64,000 nt of DNA from Helianthus annuus (GCF_002127325.2 NC_035433.2:79054079-79118078), one strand, 5' to 3'. Positions 10,584 through 21,989 are shown, numbered from the stretch's first letter. The notes: generated from the letters alone by a model not told the origin. Numbers and translations are program-made.

Positions 10584-11966
10584 CGAACGCACTTTGAAGT
10601 AGGAGAGAATCTATCACGATGGAGCTCAGCTTGTAAGCAAGGCAAATGGGATTTTCTATTATCTGGACCGAATTTGGATCCCTAAGCGGACCGATTTGCG
10701 AAAGATTATAATGAACGAAGCCCATAAGTCCCGATACTCTATTCATCCCGGTGCCGAAAAATGTACCAGGATATTCGTTACAAGTACTGGTGGTCGGGTA
10801 TGAAACGGGATATCGCCCTCTATGTTGGAAGTTTCCTGACTTGTGCAAGAGTTAAGGCTGAACATCAACGACCTTTCGGCTTACTAGAACAACCTCCAAT
10901 TCCCATATGGAAGTGGGAGAGTATAGCTATGGATTTCATAACCAAACTTCCACCCACGCCATCAGGACACGACAGCATTTGGGTTATAGTGGATCGTCTG
11001 GCCAAATCAGCCCACTTTCTGCCTATACGGGAAGACTACAAGGTAGAACGACTAGCCCGAATCTACACCGACGAGATTATTTGTAATCATGGTACGCCTC
11101 GTGACATCATTTCAAACCGTGACGCTCGGTTTACTTCGAGATTGTGGGAAATGTTTCAAGCGGCCCTTCGTACGTCGCTTAACCTGAGTACTGTATTCCA
11201 TCCTCAAACCGAAGGACAGACTGAGAGAACGATCCGTACTCTAGAAGACATGCCCCGCGCGTGTGTCATAGACTTCGGTGGTAGTTGGAACAAATACGTA
11301 CCGTTAGTCGAATTCTCGTACAACAGCTATCATGCCAGCATACAAATGGCACCATTCGAGGCTTTATATGGAAGAAGATGTCGATCGCCTATTGTATGGC
11401 ATGAGATCGGTCATTCGCAATTAACCGTTCCCGAGTTACTACAAGAAACCACTGACAAAATCCACCAGATTCGGGACAACTTGGCAAAGGCCAGGGATAG
11501 ACAAAAAAGTTACGCCGATAAAAGACGCAAGCCCCTTGAAATTGACGTTGGCGACTACGTACTCCTAAAGGTATCACCTTGGAAGGGTGTAGTCAGATTC
11601 GGCAAGAAAGGGAAACTAGCACCTCGATACGTTGGACCTTTTAAGATTCTGGAAAGGATCGGAAAAGTCGCCTACAAACTCGAACTAGCGGAGGAACTCA
11701 GTAACGTCCACCCGACTTTCCATGTGTCGAACCTCCGAAAATGCCTAGCTGACCATGATTTGATTGTACCTTTCGACGATCTTCAGGTCAACGAAACGCT
11801 ACACTTCGTGGAAAAGCCTGTCGAAATCATGGATCGCCAAACCAAGCAACTCAGACGCTCACGCATCCCAATCGTGAAAGTCCGATGGGAAGGCAAACGA
11901 GGCGCGGAGTTCACTTGGGAACTCGAAAGCGACATGAAGGCCAAGTACCCGCAGCTGTTCAAATGA
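10584..11966 (+). pseudogene. Tekay integrase with chromodomain-like C-terminus
   Basis: The protein is readable in a shifted frame to about 10,760, where a second frameshift restores the main frame, then open to TGA at 11,964. The zinc-binding region has lost a cysteine (SFLTCARVK). The core shows the first Asp (10,932) and the Glu of QTER (11,223), but the second catalytic Asp of the D,D-35-E triad reads Asn (AAC at 11,115-11,117, in ISNRDARF). The spacing from that Asn to the Glu is exactly 35 residues, so this is a real loss. The C-terminal 60 residues (PVEIMDRQTKQLRRSRIPIV, then FTWE) resemble the Tekay chromodomain that targets insertion to heterochromatin. Confidence 0.88.
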
Positions 11967-12036
11967 AGATCTGAAGCGTCAAATTGGTAATTCATGGTGC
12001 TGTGCAGCTTCGAGCCTAATTTCGGGATGAAATTCC

Positions 12037-12052
12037 CTAAACAAGGGGAGGC
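12037..12052 (+). other. Polypurine tract of the Tekay element
   Basis: AAACAAGGGGAGGC directly precedes the 3' LTR terminus TGTAACACC. It primes plus-strand DNA synthesis in this class of element. Confidence 0.8.
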
Positions 12053-14940
12053 TGTAACACCCCGTGTTTTCGAATGTCAAAGTCAAAGTCAAAGTCAAAG
12101 TCCAAGTCAACTGTGACTTTCTTTGACTGTAAATAGTCTATTTTCAGTTTTATTCGTATTATGTGGAGTAAGTGTTGTAATCAGAAAGAATCTAAGTAAT
12201 CGAATGTTTTAACGCGAACCGACTTACGACTGTGTATAGTAGGAAGTAACAATGCGATAAAGTTAACTAATCTGTAATCAAACAGATCTAACTATCATCG
12301 AACTCGAATCTCGAATTACGCGAACTTTAGTTGCTGTTATACGTGTGTGTGTGCCTTATGTGTTACCTGTGCGTGCTTACTTTACGTTTTGAGTGGTAAC
12401 CAATCGAAACTCGAATCGAAACTCGAAACTCGAATCGAATGCAATCGAAATCGAACTACGACAAATGGTAACGCTAGGATAGGGTGAATTATAGATGATT
12501 GTATGTTAGATATAGTAGTTGGGACTGAAAGTAATTTGAATAGGAAAACTCTATCGTACTCGTATCGTCTTCAATCGAAATCAAAATATCAAAAATCGTC
12601 GCAACGAACACTCGAACCAGGCTGCTAATCGATCAGGCTGTCAGCCGATCGAACAGCCCAGCCGATCGAACAGACTGTTCGATCGAGCAGGCTGTCCGAT
12701 CGGGATGCCAGCCGATCGACCAACCCTTTCCTCTTTTGGAGCCTATAAATAGGGCTGTCATTGTCACTCTTTACCACTTTTGGAAAGCTCTGACCGACCA
12801 GCCCGTGCTCCTCTTCTTTTCTCAGATTTCTTTCGATTCCGGTAAGTTTCCATCCTAAATCTTGTGCTTTCTTGATCAAAGCATGCTCCTACACCTTTCT
12901 ATCTTTCAATTTTTGATTTCTAACCGTGAAATCACCAAGATCTAGGCATTCTTGGGTGATGTCATCATGGTGTTCTTCAAGAACACCATGTTTAGGCTTC
13001 AATCCACCATAAATAGCTCGGATCCAACCGATTTCCACATAAACAAGCTAAGATCTACCGAAGATCTAAACATTTACACAATGTGAAGGATTGAAAGAAG
13101 GAATTCCAACTTTCTTTCAACTCTTTTACACTCAATGCCTTTAAACCGATAGAAACGGAGCTTGAGCCAACTCACTAATCACTCCAATGGTTGTGTGATT
13201 CAAGATCCGGATTCTATCTACGAGGTTCACCGACTTCGGGTTTAACGTCAAACCGCCAGTTCCGAACCATTCACCAGCCGGACTTGGGTGATTCCTGTCC
13301 GAGCAGGAGAAACAAGTAAGAACGAATGTTCTCTAGTTGAGCTCGTTGTCAAACTACCTTGATATAACGTCAAATAATCATAACAGTCAAATGTTAGACG
13401 GACAGGCCGACCAGGTCAGGATGCTGGCCGAACGGTTAGGCTGTTCGAACGAACAGCCCAACCGATCGGACATGCCAGCCGATAGACCGGGCCAGCCGAT
13501 AGACTAGCATATGGCCCCACAACTTGACAATTTCATGAAGTATGGTATTGAACGGGGTACTGTTCGATCGAACAGCTGTTCGTCAACATTACTCCTCGGA
13601 TCATAAGATACTATGCTTCAACACTTAGTCGATTTTCAATCCGTTTGTTGTACAGGAATGCCACCTGATCAAGCATGCTATTCGATCGAGTAGGCTGTTT
13701 GATCGAGTGACATCCTGATGAGGACTACTACTGGAGTTCCTAACCGATCGGTTATGCCGACCGATCGAACGGATCGTTCGATCGATCGACCTGAAAGGTA
13801 AGAACACTCCAGTGTTCTCAAATGCGACAATGAAAACTTCCAAAGGACAAGCCATCGTACACAAACACATCCTTCACAAAGGAAGAAACAATCCACTCGA
13901 ATAGTCCAACCGATCGAGCCTACCGGCCGGTCGAACAGGCTGTCCGAACGGATTGTCCAGCCGAACGAACAACCCACTCGATCGAACCAACTGTTCGATC
14001 GACCAGGCTGTCCAACCCATTTACACTTGTTTCCACTTTACGTGTTATTCATCATTATGCTATCAAAATGTTCAGGCTAACCCTACTCTCAAGCGCTCCC
14101 TTCAATCCATCAACCAATCGCTGTGAGTATACTCGATCCCTTTTTGCTTTTAGAACTTTTGGGTGTTACGTACGTTACTTATCAAAATCACTATCGAACA
14201 CACTACTCAATTGTTTGAACGCTAACCGATTCGCATGTATTACGTGACTAAATGAATGCTTGTTGATTGTGTTTACACGTGGAATGCTGTCTACCTGCCT
14301 TAATGACGTAGTACTATAGTTTGGACTCAGCACCCGTTCACACGGGGGTTGTTAAGGACAATTACTTGCATGGATTACGGTGGTAATCATGTATTGCGAA
14401 CCGTCTCAGACGGTCAACCCGCAGTCATTGGTATCGATAGGTCCATGTCGATAATTAACATGCTTCGTTTTCCTATGTGTACGTGCTGGTTATGCGTAAA
14501 CTATTCGAACTCTATTATGCTATTATCAAACTTGTATTCTCACCTTTACATTATATGTATTGACTTTATTTTAACGTATGTGACAGGTGTTTAAGATGTT
14601 TGCTTGCTAGGAAAGCGAGGCTAGAATAAAGCTCTAGAGGCCCCCAACAAATAGTTGTCTGTCAGGAAAGAGCAACTAGAGCATAGTTGTCTGTAGATCT
14701 TGTCTGGATGGGTCTTTAGGAGCATTTGAACAATATTTATTTGTTTGATTTAAATGTGAGTTGTCAGAACAGAGTATTTGACTAGTTGTTACCTGTAATA
14801 ATTTGTTTGTTATTTGGGACACGGTATGGGACGTGTTAATTTAAACTGAACAGTGATGATAATTGTTATGGAAACTCCTGGACAGTCTGTTTCGCTCAGT
14901 GCCATTCCCCGATGATTCCGCCATCGGTTGTGGTGTGACA
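12053..14940 (+). repeat. Tekay 3' LTR
   Basis: It runs from TGTAACACCCCG to TGTGACA, 2,888 bp. It retains two blocks missing from the 5' LTR: 12,057-12,104, and about 13,603-13,982, which is dense in CGATCGA motifs. TATA box at 12,744-12,751, palindrome at 12,966-12,990. This copy probably represents the ancestral LTR length. Confidence 0.93.
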
Positions 14941-14945
14941 TTTCC
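14941..14945. other. Target site duplication, right copy (TTTCC)
   Basis: Identical to 3,720-3,724. Copia A sequence resumes directly after it. Confidence 0.9.
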
Positions 14946-15216
14946 GGTGACCGATAAATTTTCCGAACAACAAATTTGAACAAAACTTTCAATTAAAACC
15001 CGGTTTTTCAACGTGAACAATCAAGACAACAAGGTTTTTGATAAAACTTTTAGCACATGACAATATCTAACAGATTTTAAGATGAGTTTTCCAGAAATAT
15101 GTGAACTTTCAAGAACAATTTTTTTGGAAAAACATAAAAAATCGGTTTCAAACTTGATAAAAACCGAACTAAGTTTGGTTTTAAACAATGGTTAGAGCCA
15201 ACACTCTGATACCAAT
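14946..15216 (-). other. Copia A proximal leader and primer binding site
   Basis: On the minus strand TGGTATCAGAG (15,214-15,204) follows the LTR end after two bases and matches the initiator-methionine tRNA primer. The remainder, down to 14,946, is the part of the leader nearest the PBS. Confidence 0.8.
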
Positions 15217-15873
15217 TGTAGGTCCCGTTTTTTTGGTGGATCGATAACGAAAACATATCCTTGTTTATAAGAAACACTGTAACGGGTGCGGAATCCCCGT
15301 GACGGTGCAAACCAAATACAGTTAACAAGAACACACGTAACCAAAAGATTCAATATCTATTGATTAGGGATGAGAATGATACAAACATATACATACAAAC
15401 ATATACAAACAATGTTTAAATGACTCTCACTAAGTCTCTCTGTGCTCATCAGTTTCACACAGAAACTATGAGGGGTATTTATACAAGACAGACACAGACC
15501 TTGACGAAACAGAAAAGGACTCGGCGAAACACCTTTGGGCCAAACATTGGGCCTGAAGAAGCCCAACAGGCGACGAAACAGGGCTAGGCCACTACAAAGT
15601 TGACGAAACATACTGTGTTTCGTCGTTTGCTTTTACAAGTTCACAAATTCACAAATATGACAACTATGACATCATCATGACATCACTGTGATGATGTCAG
15701 GGTGATGTGTCATGTGAATTGTTCGTGGCTCTCCGTGCTTCGCGTGTCGAACTCTGGGGCGCACGACGGAGGAATGTCGTGACGTCGGGCTTGAGCCGGA
15801 CCTAACCGTGTCGAAACCAAGTCGAACCGAGCCGAGTCGAACCGAGCCGAGTCACGTCCACACAAAGTGTATC
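15217..15873 (-). repeat. Copia A 5' LTR (right end approximate)
   Basis: The inner end is firm: TGTAGGTCC at 15,217 abuts the PBS. The outer end is proposed at 15,873, giving TGTTGATAC on the minus strand. A TATA box on the minus strand is at 15,483-15,476. Upstream of it lie several GTTTCGTC motifs (about 15,506-15,620), a CATCATGACATCA palindromic stretch near 15,670 and tandem GAGCCGAGTCGAACC units near 15,825-15,855. Confidence 0.7.
15476..15483 (-). promoter_or_regulatory. TATA box of copia A LTR
   Basis: TATAAATA on the minus strand, with a GTTTCGTC motif about 22 bp upstream. Confidence 0.7.
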
Positions 15874-16105
15874 AACAATTGCGTTTTAGGTAAAAAACAT
15901 TTTTATGTGTTTTTAGTCCATTGCGTTTTAGAAAGTACACTTGCTTTTGTGTTTTTAGGCTATTGCGTTTTAGCAATAAGACATTTCTTTGTGTTTCCTG
16001 ACCATTGCGTTTTACAAAATAAGACATTTCTTTGTGTTTTTTGGTGCATTGCGTTTTAGAAAAATGTCATTTTTAGGTTTTTTTTTTTACATTGCATTTT
16101 ACGCA
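15874..16105. repeat. Degenerate 42-44-bp minisatellite headed by ATTGCGTTTTA
   Basis: Five units and a partial sixth begin ATTGCGTTTTA (about 15,874, 15,916, 15,958, 16,000, 16,044, 16,086), each with a T-rich GTGTTTTT half. The ORF through it is an artefact of the repeat. It starts where copia A is thought to end, so copia A may have inserted into it. Confidence 0.75.
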
Positions 16106-16474
16106 ACTGGGTTTTCAAAAAAAAAAAAATTAAAAAAATATAGCAATAGTATACTCATTTTAAAGATAAAAAACGCTTGTTTTTTGTGCAATTTTTGTAA
16201 AAAAATAATGTCGTATGAAAGAGTTATTAACGTTTAAAAAATGGGGGGGGGGAATTGGAGGAGAGAGAAATTATTGCATTGTATTGACTAGAATGCCCCT
16301 AGATAAACCCACGCGCCTCCTTTTTTTCCTTCAATTTCATTCATTTAATCTTAGCCTTTTATTAATTAAATAGATGGTCAAGATTACTTCCTAGGCTTCC
16401 TACCCAAATAAACTTCCTATTATATCCTAACCCATAATGTAAGATAATATAATGTAATGTATATCTCTCTCACT

Positions 16475-16544
<70 letters not shown>

Positions 16545-16554
16545 TATATATATA
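16106..16554. other. AT-rich spacer with homopolymers and a long (TA)n tract
   Basis: It contains a poly-G run near 16,243, poly-A/T runs and a (TA)n tract at about 16,477-16,541. No gene is seen. The stretch 16,260-16,320 (AATGCCCC, CACGCGCC) resembles the ends of the TIR element at 41,747-44,087, but I cannot define termini. Confidence 0.5.
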
Positions 16555-17064
16555 GTGGAGAGTTCAAATGATAAGAAATTTTTTTACAAGAATAAAAAAA
16601 TAAATTTCAACTAATAAGAATGTTTCATTTACTTCATTTAAATTTTGTATTTAATATTAGTGTAAGGGTATATTGGTAAACTTAGATAGATCATTAACTG
16701 ATAATCTTCCTTTTTAATAGCTAACTACATTAAATTTTTAACTTATTTTCAAAAAAAACATATTTTTCAAAGAAAAGAATATATATATATATATATATAA
16801 AGTGTAGCATAAATTACGAGGTGTGTAGGATGAATTAAAAGCTGTGTAGGATAAATTTCAATATGTGTAGAATAAATTTCAAAATGTATAGTATAAATTT
16901 TGATGTGTCTAAGCAAAAATTTAAGCGTGGATGATGATAGTGTTTATGACTAATTAATTACTCAAAGATAATAATGTATGAGTTGAGAGAAAAGCTATTC
17001 AATGTTTTACATTTGTACCTATTGTGTTCTTAATTTAATTTTCTTCTTAAATGAATCTTCCCTT
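16555..17064. mobile_element. Small non-autonomous TIR element (M1) in a TA tract
   Basis: The left end (GTGGAGAGTTCAAATGATAA) and the reverse complement of the right end (AAGGGAAGATTCATTTAAGA) are similar, and both are flanked by TA repeats. The interior carries five copies of TGTGTAGGATAAATTTCAA-like sequence between about 16,800 and 16,912. No coding capacity. Confidence 0.55.
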
Positions 17065-17075
17065 ATATATATATA

Positions 17076-17376
17076 GGGTTAGGTTAACGTACAGTAGCTC
17101 TTATCGTACAATATGTACGCGCTCATCTCAGACGTCCGATCTGATGCAAATTCATTTTTGAACATGCGATTTATGCTAAAAAACCAACATGCGAAATTGC
17201 TTTATCTACCAACATGTGATTTCATCATATTTACCAACATGCTAAATTGCTACAAAAAAAAAAAAAAAAAAAAAAAAAAACATGCGATTTCGTTAAAAAA
17301 ACTAACATGCGATTTCCAACATGCTTTTTTAGAAGATGCGATTCACTATAGGCAAGCGATATTGTATTTTACACTT

Positions 17377-17380
<4 letters not shown>
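17076..17380. mobile_element. Small non-autonomous element (M2) with AACATGCG array
   Basis: It is flanked by TA tracts, with left end GGGTTAGGTTAACGTAC. About eight copies of AACATGCGATTT or close variants occur between 17,162 and 17,345, along with a long poly-A. The reverse complement of the core (CGCATGTT) is the motif of the MITE at 44,233-44,455, and both start with TTAACGTAC, so the two are related. Confidence 0.55.
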
Positions 17381-17438
<58 letters not shown>

Positions 17439-17441
<3 letters not shown>

Positions 17442-18230
17442 CATGGATCTACAGAAAACTTATTTCTACTAAGAAAACCTAGGAAACCCAATCTAGACCA
17501 TTGATCATGATCATCCAATGGCTCATAAAATTTGAAGCATTTTTGAATTAAATTAAATAGAGTGGTAAAGTAAAAAAGGTACTTCAAGGGCATATGGGTA
17601 AAATTACCTATGATATTATGACATTTTATATATTATATTCATATTGATTAGACATTCATGATATGAAAAGGAGAGAGAAGCACAATTACCTATAACCAAG
17701 ATTCCCATTTCTCTCTTTCTCTCCCAGACCTTCATTCTCTCTCTTCTTTATTATTGTCACCATCACCATCATCATTGTTTCTCTTTCTTCTTTCTTCTTT
17801 TCTTTGAGAATTCAAAAAAACTTCTGTGCATTCACCATCATCATCATCCCTTCTCTCATCCTCTCTCTTTCTTCATGTTTCAATCACCAAGAACACACAC
17901 AAGTGTGTGTGAGAGAATCGTTATTGTTAAAACCCCTTCGTGTTCATGAAGAACACCAAGAACACACACACAAGTGTGTGAGAAAGAAGCAGGCCTGAAT
18001 CATTCGGTTGCATGTGTTTCTAGAGAGAGAAAGTTATTAGAACACCAAGACCAAGAACACACACAAGTGTGTGAGAGAGAAGCATGTCAGAAATCATTTG
18101 GTTCATGGGTTTTAGAGAGAGAAAGTTGTTAGAACGCCAAGAACACACACACAAGTGTGTGTGAGAGAATCATTTTTGAAGATCTTCATCGTGTTCATCA
18201 GACGGGTCTAGATCCGGTTAGTGTTCTACT
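17439..18230 (+). other. MULE left terminal region with four hairpin-bearing repeats
   Basis: Four units of about 75-90 bp contain CACCAAGAACACACACAAG followed by TGTGTGTGAGAGA (about 17,886, 17,953, 18,043, 18,136), each able to fold at CACACAAGTGTGTG. A pyrimidine-rich stretch with TCATCATCA lies at 17,700-17,870. This resembles a promoter and 5' UTR, but I see no convincing TATA box or ORF. Confidence 0.5.
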
Positions 18231-19110
18231 AATTGCAAGAACACACTTGATTTTTTTGTTAAAAAGGTTGTCAATAACTTTTTGTGTGCTCAAAGTGTTC
18301 TAGTAATGGGTTAATGTTCATGTATTTCGCAGGTTTTTGTTTTTATGTTAAAATGATTTTTAGTTTTTTGATATTTTCAGTTTGTTGACCAATAATTTAT
18401 GGGTTGGGTTTGTGTTAGGTTTTATAAATTGGATTTGCTTTATTTTGTTTTCTGTTTTTTGTTTAAATTGGGCATCCCAATTATTGGTAGATAATTAGTT
18501 TGAAAATCCATAATTGTTACAGTAAAGGTTTCAAAATGTTGTTGGTTAAGTTGTTCTTTTTTTATAATTAGTGTTAAATGTTTCAAATTTTTGCAGGCAT
18601 AACTAGTTACGTATGTTACATTTCTGCCAGCTAGATTCTAAACTGTTTGTCCTGTATGTTGTAACATATGTTACACTTTCGGACAATATATGGTGCATAC
18701 ATTGTGTTACACATTTTGTTTTGATATAAGTGGATATTGAAATGGTGAATGGTAATTGTTGTATCCTCATCTTAGCAAGTACTCTTTTGCTGACTACTAA
18801 TATTTGTGTTTTTCATTTCTTGGGCAGGACTGGGACTGGGAAGAAACCTAACAAAACATTTTGTGTTTACAAATCTATATCTTTTTAAATGGGTTGAAAT
18901 GTTATTTTAAATGGGTTGTTAGTTGAAATGTCTTGCTGGCATAATTAGCTACATATGTTGTAATAAGGTTACACGTGTTACTTATGTTAAAACCAGCCCT
19001 TTCTTGGACATAAAAAAGAGCTACACATATGTAACACATGTTTGTAACGTGTGTTACACTGGAGGGTACCTTTGATGTTGTACAGAAGTTACCCTCCAGT
19101 GTAACACATG
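18231..19110 (+). other. MULE left interior, T-rich, with TGTAACAC motifs
   Basis: T-rich intron-like DNA, with CTTGGGCAG|GACTGGGACTGGG near 18,823 looking like a splice acceptor and a short exon. GTAACACATGTTAC-type motifs cluster at about 18,600-18,690 and 18,950-19,110. The LTR element E1 inserted inside one such motif; its ACATG duplication is 19,106-19,110. Confidence 0.5.
19106..19110. other. Target site duplication of E1, left copy (ACATG)
   Basis: It directly precedes the LTR terminus TGTAACATCC and is repeated at 36,799-36,803 after the 3' LTR. Joining the flanks reconstitutes the MULE motif block GTAACACATGTTACAAACA seen intact at about 37,628. Confidence 0.9.
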
Positions 19111-19625
19111 TGTAACATCCGCCAATTTTAGAGCTGTAGGTTGTAACGCCCCTCCCGTATATACGGGTATTGTTAGGTTTAATCTATTAACTCTATTACC
19201 ACCCTTTCGAGGGTTAGGCTATGTTAATTGCGTAACTATGGTTTGGACATGTGGATTTCATCGTTACGAGTACAACAGTTAATTAATATCAGTTGTTCAC
19301 ATGGAATAGATTTGATAAACTATTTAACTCTATTATGCTATATTCAAACATGTATACTCGCCAGCAATTATTTGTTGATTGTATTTTAAATGCATACTGC
19401 AGGCTGAGGATTCAAGAAAACAAGAAAAGGCTAGGATGGCTTAGAAACCCATCAACTATTTAAATTTACAATCTATGTTATGTACTTTTTCATTTCCATG
19501 TATTGTATGAAACTTATGAATATCAATGAAATAAACTTTAATTATTGTCACCACTAGTGTTATGATGTCTTTGAACAGTTTGTACGTCTCATCTCGATGT
19601 TTCCGCCATCGGTTGGGGTGTGACA
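19111..19625 (+). repeat. E1 5' LTR (515 bp)
   Basis: It runs TGTAACATCCGCC to GGTGTGACA. It contains an 8-bp-arm palindrome in CCCGTATATACGGG (19,157-19,170), an AG splice-acceptor-like site at CTGCAG|GCTGAGG near 19,402 and an end closely resembling the Tekay LTR end. It looks like the R/U5 part of a longer LTR with most of U3 deleted. Confidence 0.9.
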
Positions 19626-19745
19626 GATTGGTATCAGAGCCATAACTATAGGGAATTAGGTAGAGTTGCTATACTTTTCCCTAGTCTATAGTAGGAGTAC
19701 TCTGATACCAGATTGGTATCAGAGCCATAACTATAGGGAATTAGG
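19626..19745 (+). other. Duplicated primer binding site of E1
   Basis: TGGTATCAGAGCC occurs at 19,629-19,641, directly after the LTR, and again at 19,714-19,726, each followed by the same 19-20 bases (ATAACTATAGGGAATTAGG). The second copy lies in the palindrome TCTGATACC-N5-GGTATCAGA (19,701-19,723). E2 has only one copy (34,809-34,821). Confidence 0.85.
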
Positions 19746-19935
19746 ATTGCCTTGCTTTACCTAGTCTATAGTTTAAGAGCTTTCTCATTTACTTGCTGTT
19801 AAAGACATTATCCTTTGCTTTCTTCTTTGCTTCTCTCTATTCTTTTGGACTTCTAATATACAAGCCTTTCCTAAGGCTAACACAATACACACTTGGAAGC
19901 TTTGAAGACACTCTTATAACACAATCGAAATGATT

Positions 19936-21030
19936 CATCAAGATAGGGGTGATTCCCACACTTGGTGATGATTTTCACTCAGCTATACTTTGATTTTGCA
20001 CGAAATCTACCCTCAAGTTAGGAGTGATATCCAAATCTTGATGGGAGTTTTCCATTTCCTAATCTAGTGGACCCTCATCTTTGGATGGGTACTAACCACG
20101 TTAGGGTACGATGTTATCAAGTTAGAGGTGAAACTCGCATCTTGTTAACTAGTCCCATTCCTTGATTTTCGATCTCGCCAAAGTTTCGATTTACCCAATC
20201 GATTAAGGACGTGTAGTAACTGGAAGGACAAACATCGTTAGTCGCTCCTCGATGAGAATGTTTGTCTATTAGGCCAAAGCACGTTTCCTTAATTCGAAAA
20301 GGACTTCGATTCACTTTGGAATAGTCTATGTTACGTTCCGTGACACTCCATATTTATTGATAAAATCTCTTTTTATGCTATCTCAATTATCATGTGATTT
20401 ATATTTGAGCGTTATCTTCAATTCAAATTTGGGAACACGAAGCACGTTATTATCGCAATCCAAAACAATTAATAACTACTCTCTTTCGTGAACAAACTAA
20501 ATTTATATTGCTTTCATTATTCTATGTGAAACATCATTCTATGTGTAATACTATGTTAAACTATGTGAAACTATTTGGTGATCCATGTGAGAAACTATGT
20601 GCTATGTGATGCATACATGAAGTCAATTTTCCTAAACAAAAACATTATGATTAAAAGTCTCATCCATTTCTTGTTTGAATTTCTAGATGTCATCATCTCG
20701 TCAGTACTCTCACTCTCCCAGAAAATCCAAGTTCCTTTTTATCAGATGTACACTTTATTATCTTCGATCTTTTATGATGAAACTCTTCCTTGTCAATTTT
20801 GAACCATTTTTAGGATTTCACTTTTGCGCATACATCATACGATTATACATCATTAGCATGCATAATTTCACTTAATTTTAATTACACTTTCGTAACAACG
20901 AGTGAAGACATATCATCGAGATAGGAGTGATTTCCTTACCTTGACGATTAACTTCGTTTTTTTTTTCTCATCTTACAACGACCTCACCAACGGATTTGGG
21001 GTGATTCCCTTACCTAGGTGATCGTTACCA
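19936..21030 (+). other. E1 leader hairpins with GTGAWW loops
   Basis: Inner stem/loop/stem units: GGG-GTGATT-CCC (19,946-19,957), GGA-GTGATA-TCC (20,021-20,032), GAG-GTGAAA-CTC (20,125-20,136), GGA-GTGATT-TCC (20,924-20,935), GGG-GTGATT-CCC (20,998-21,009). Outer arms pair too, for example GTTATCAAG (20,113) with CTTGTTAAC (20,141), and CCCTCAAG (20,010) with CTTGATGGG (20,037). Mirror copies lie in E2 at about 33,520-34,605. Confidence 0.7.
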
Positions 21031-21989
21031 ATACTTTCTTTAATAGATTATATTGCGTAAACCCGATCATGTTTATACCTAAATCATTTATCATGTATTT
21101 CAAAATGCTTCATTTATTTAGACGTATCTCCTATTCTATAATCTATTTTCACATCGCTCGCATACACAAAAATTTTCAATGTTACCAAAAACGCGTATTC
21201 CTCGATTTCAAAAATTTCACAAAATACTACTGTCACCCTAATCAGTTTAATAAATCTATTGCCCACAAAATTTCGTATTCCACGTAATTACTAAAACGCA
21301 CTCATCTCGCATCACTATACTAAAGAATTCTAAATTTCCAATTGAGAATCAAACCAACTTTTCATACAGAATATTACAAATATTATCCGATCAGTTATCA
21401 AAACTCTTTTCAAGATCAACAAAAACATTTTATTAAGGACACCTTTCACGATCACCAGGTTCATATACCAAAATTCCTTTTCCTAAGGTTAAACCTTTTC
21501 ACTAGAATCTGTAAACTTCGAAGTTAGTAATACAAAAAAAAAAAAACTTCTTAAAACGATGCAAACTTTTTAATTCGAAGAACTTTTCAAAACCTCGCTT
21601 GGTACGTTAATTAAATTCAAAACACGTGGGCAAGGAAACTTTATAAGGACGACAAATTTTCAGCTATGAAAATTTTTTTTTTTAAAACCATAATAGCACT
21701 TCCATTCTTTTACAAAGTATCCTTTCGCATAATCAAAAGATGTTTTCCTTTATATTCTCTTTACAATTCACAAACTAGATTCTACATTCCTGACAACTCA
21801 ATCTAATTTAACTTCACGTTTTGCACAGACAACTATATATGTATATCATTTTACACGTTTTAGTCAATATCTCACAACAATCTCACGCGTGTCACTCGTT
21901 CTCTTTTTCCTTTCATATTCAAAACTTTAAACCTTTTATGCGCATAAACTTATGTATTTTAATTTTATATTATAAACAAAATCATTAAT
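21031..21989 (+). other. E1 interior, no recognisable gene
   Basis: AT-rich sequence with short ORFs that have no domain or motif I recognise. The E2 copy (32,545-33,500) is nearly identical in reverse, so similarity between the two shows common descent and not coding constraint. Confidence 0.5.

Larger units (their letters stand above)
3725..14940 (+). mobile_element. Tekay-type Ty3-gypsy chromovirus, complete in structure, coding region broken
   Basis: The order is 5' LTR (3,725-6,200), PBS (6,204-6,217), leader, gag-pro, RT, RNase H, integrase with chromodomain-like tail, polypurine tract (12,037-12,052), 3' LTR (12,053-14,940). The 5-bp duplication TTTCC on both sides shows a single insertion event. 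The Tekay/Del assignment rests on the integrase C-terminus (RSRIPIVKVRWEGKRG) and the TGTAACA...TGTGACA LTR ends. The LTRs differ by scattered substitutions, a 48-bp deletion and a roughly 380-bp indel, so the insertion is not recent. Confidence 0.93.
1..15873 (-). mobile_element. Copia A: Maximus/SIRE-like Ty1-copia element, partial, split by a gypsy insertion
   Basis: The element reads right to left: LTR (about 15,873 to 15,217), primer binding site, leader, gag (2,287 to 1), with pol beyond the left edge. The Tekay element at 3,725-14,940 interrupts its leader and is flanked by the 5-bp duplication TTTCC (3,720-3,724 and 14,941-14,945), so the two halves belong to one older element. The long gag with acidic, Ser-rich and coiled-coil stretches and the leader of about 1.7 kb fit the Maximus/SIRE group; that assignment is inference from style. 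The outer LTR end near 15,873 is a guess from a TGTTG-type terminus, because the matching flank lies outside the window. Confidence 0.75.

Noticed and set aside
15808..16059. ORF MSKPSRTEPSRTEPS
   Set aside because: It is a translation of tandem CGAGCCGAGT units and of the ATTGCGTTTTA minisatellite.
20117..20314. Minus-strand 65-codon ORF repeated at 34,221-34,418
   Set aside because: Present twice only because E1 and E2 are copies; it lies in the hairpin leader, antisense, with no protein features.
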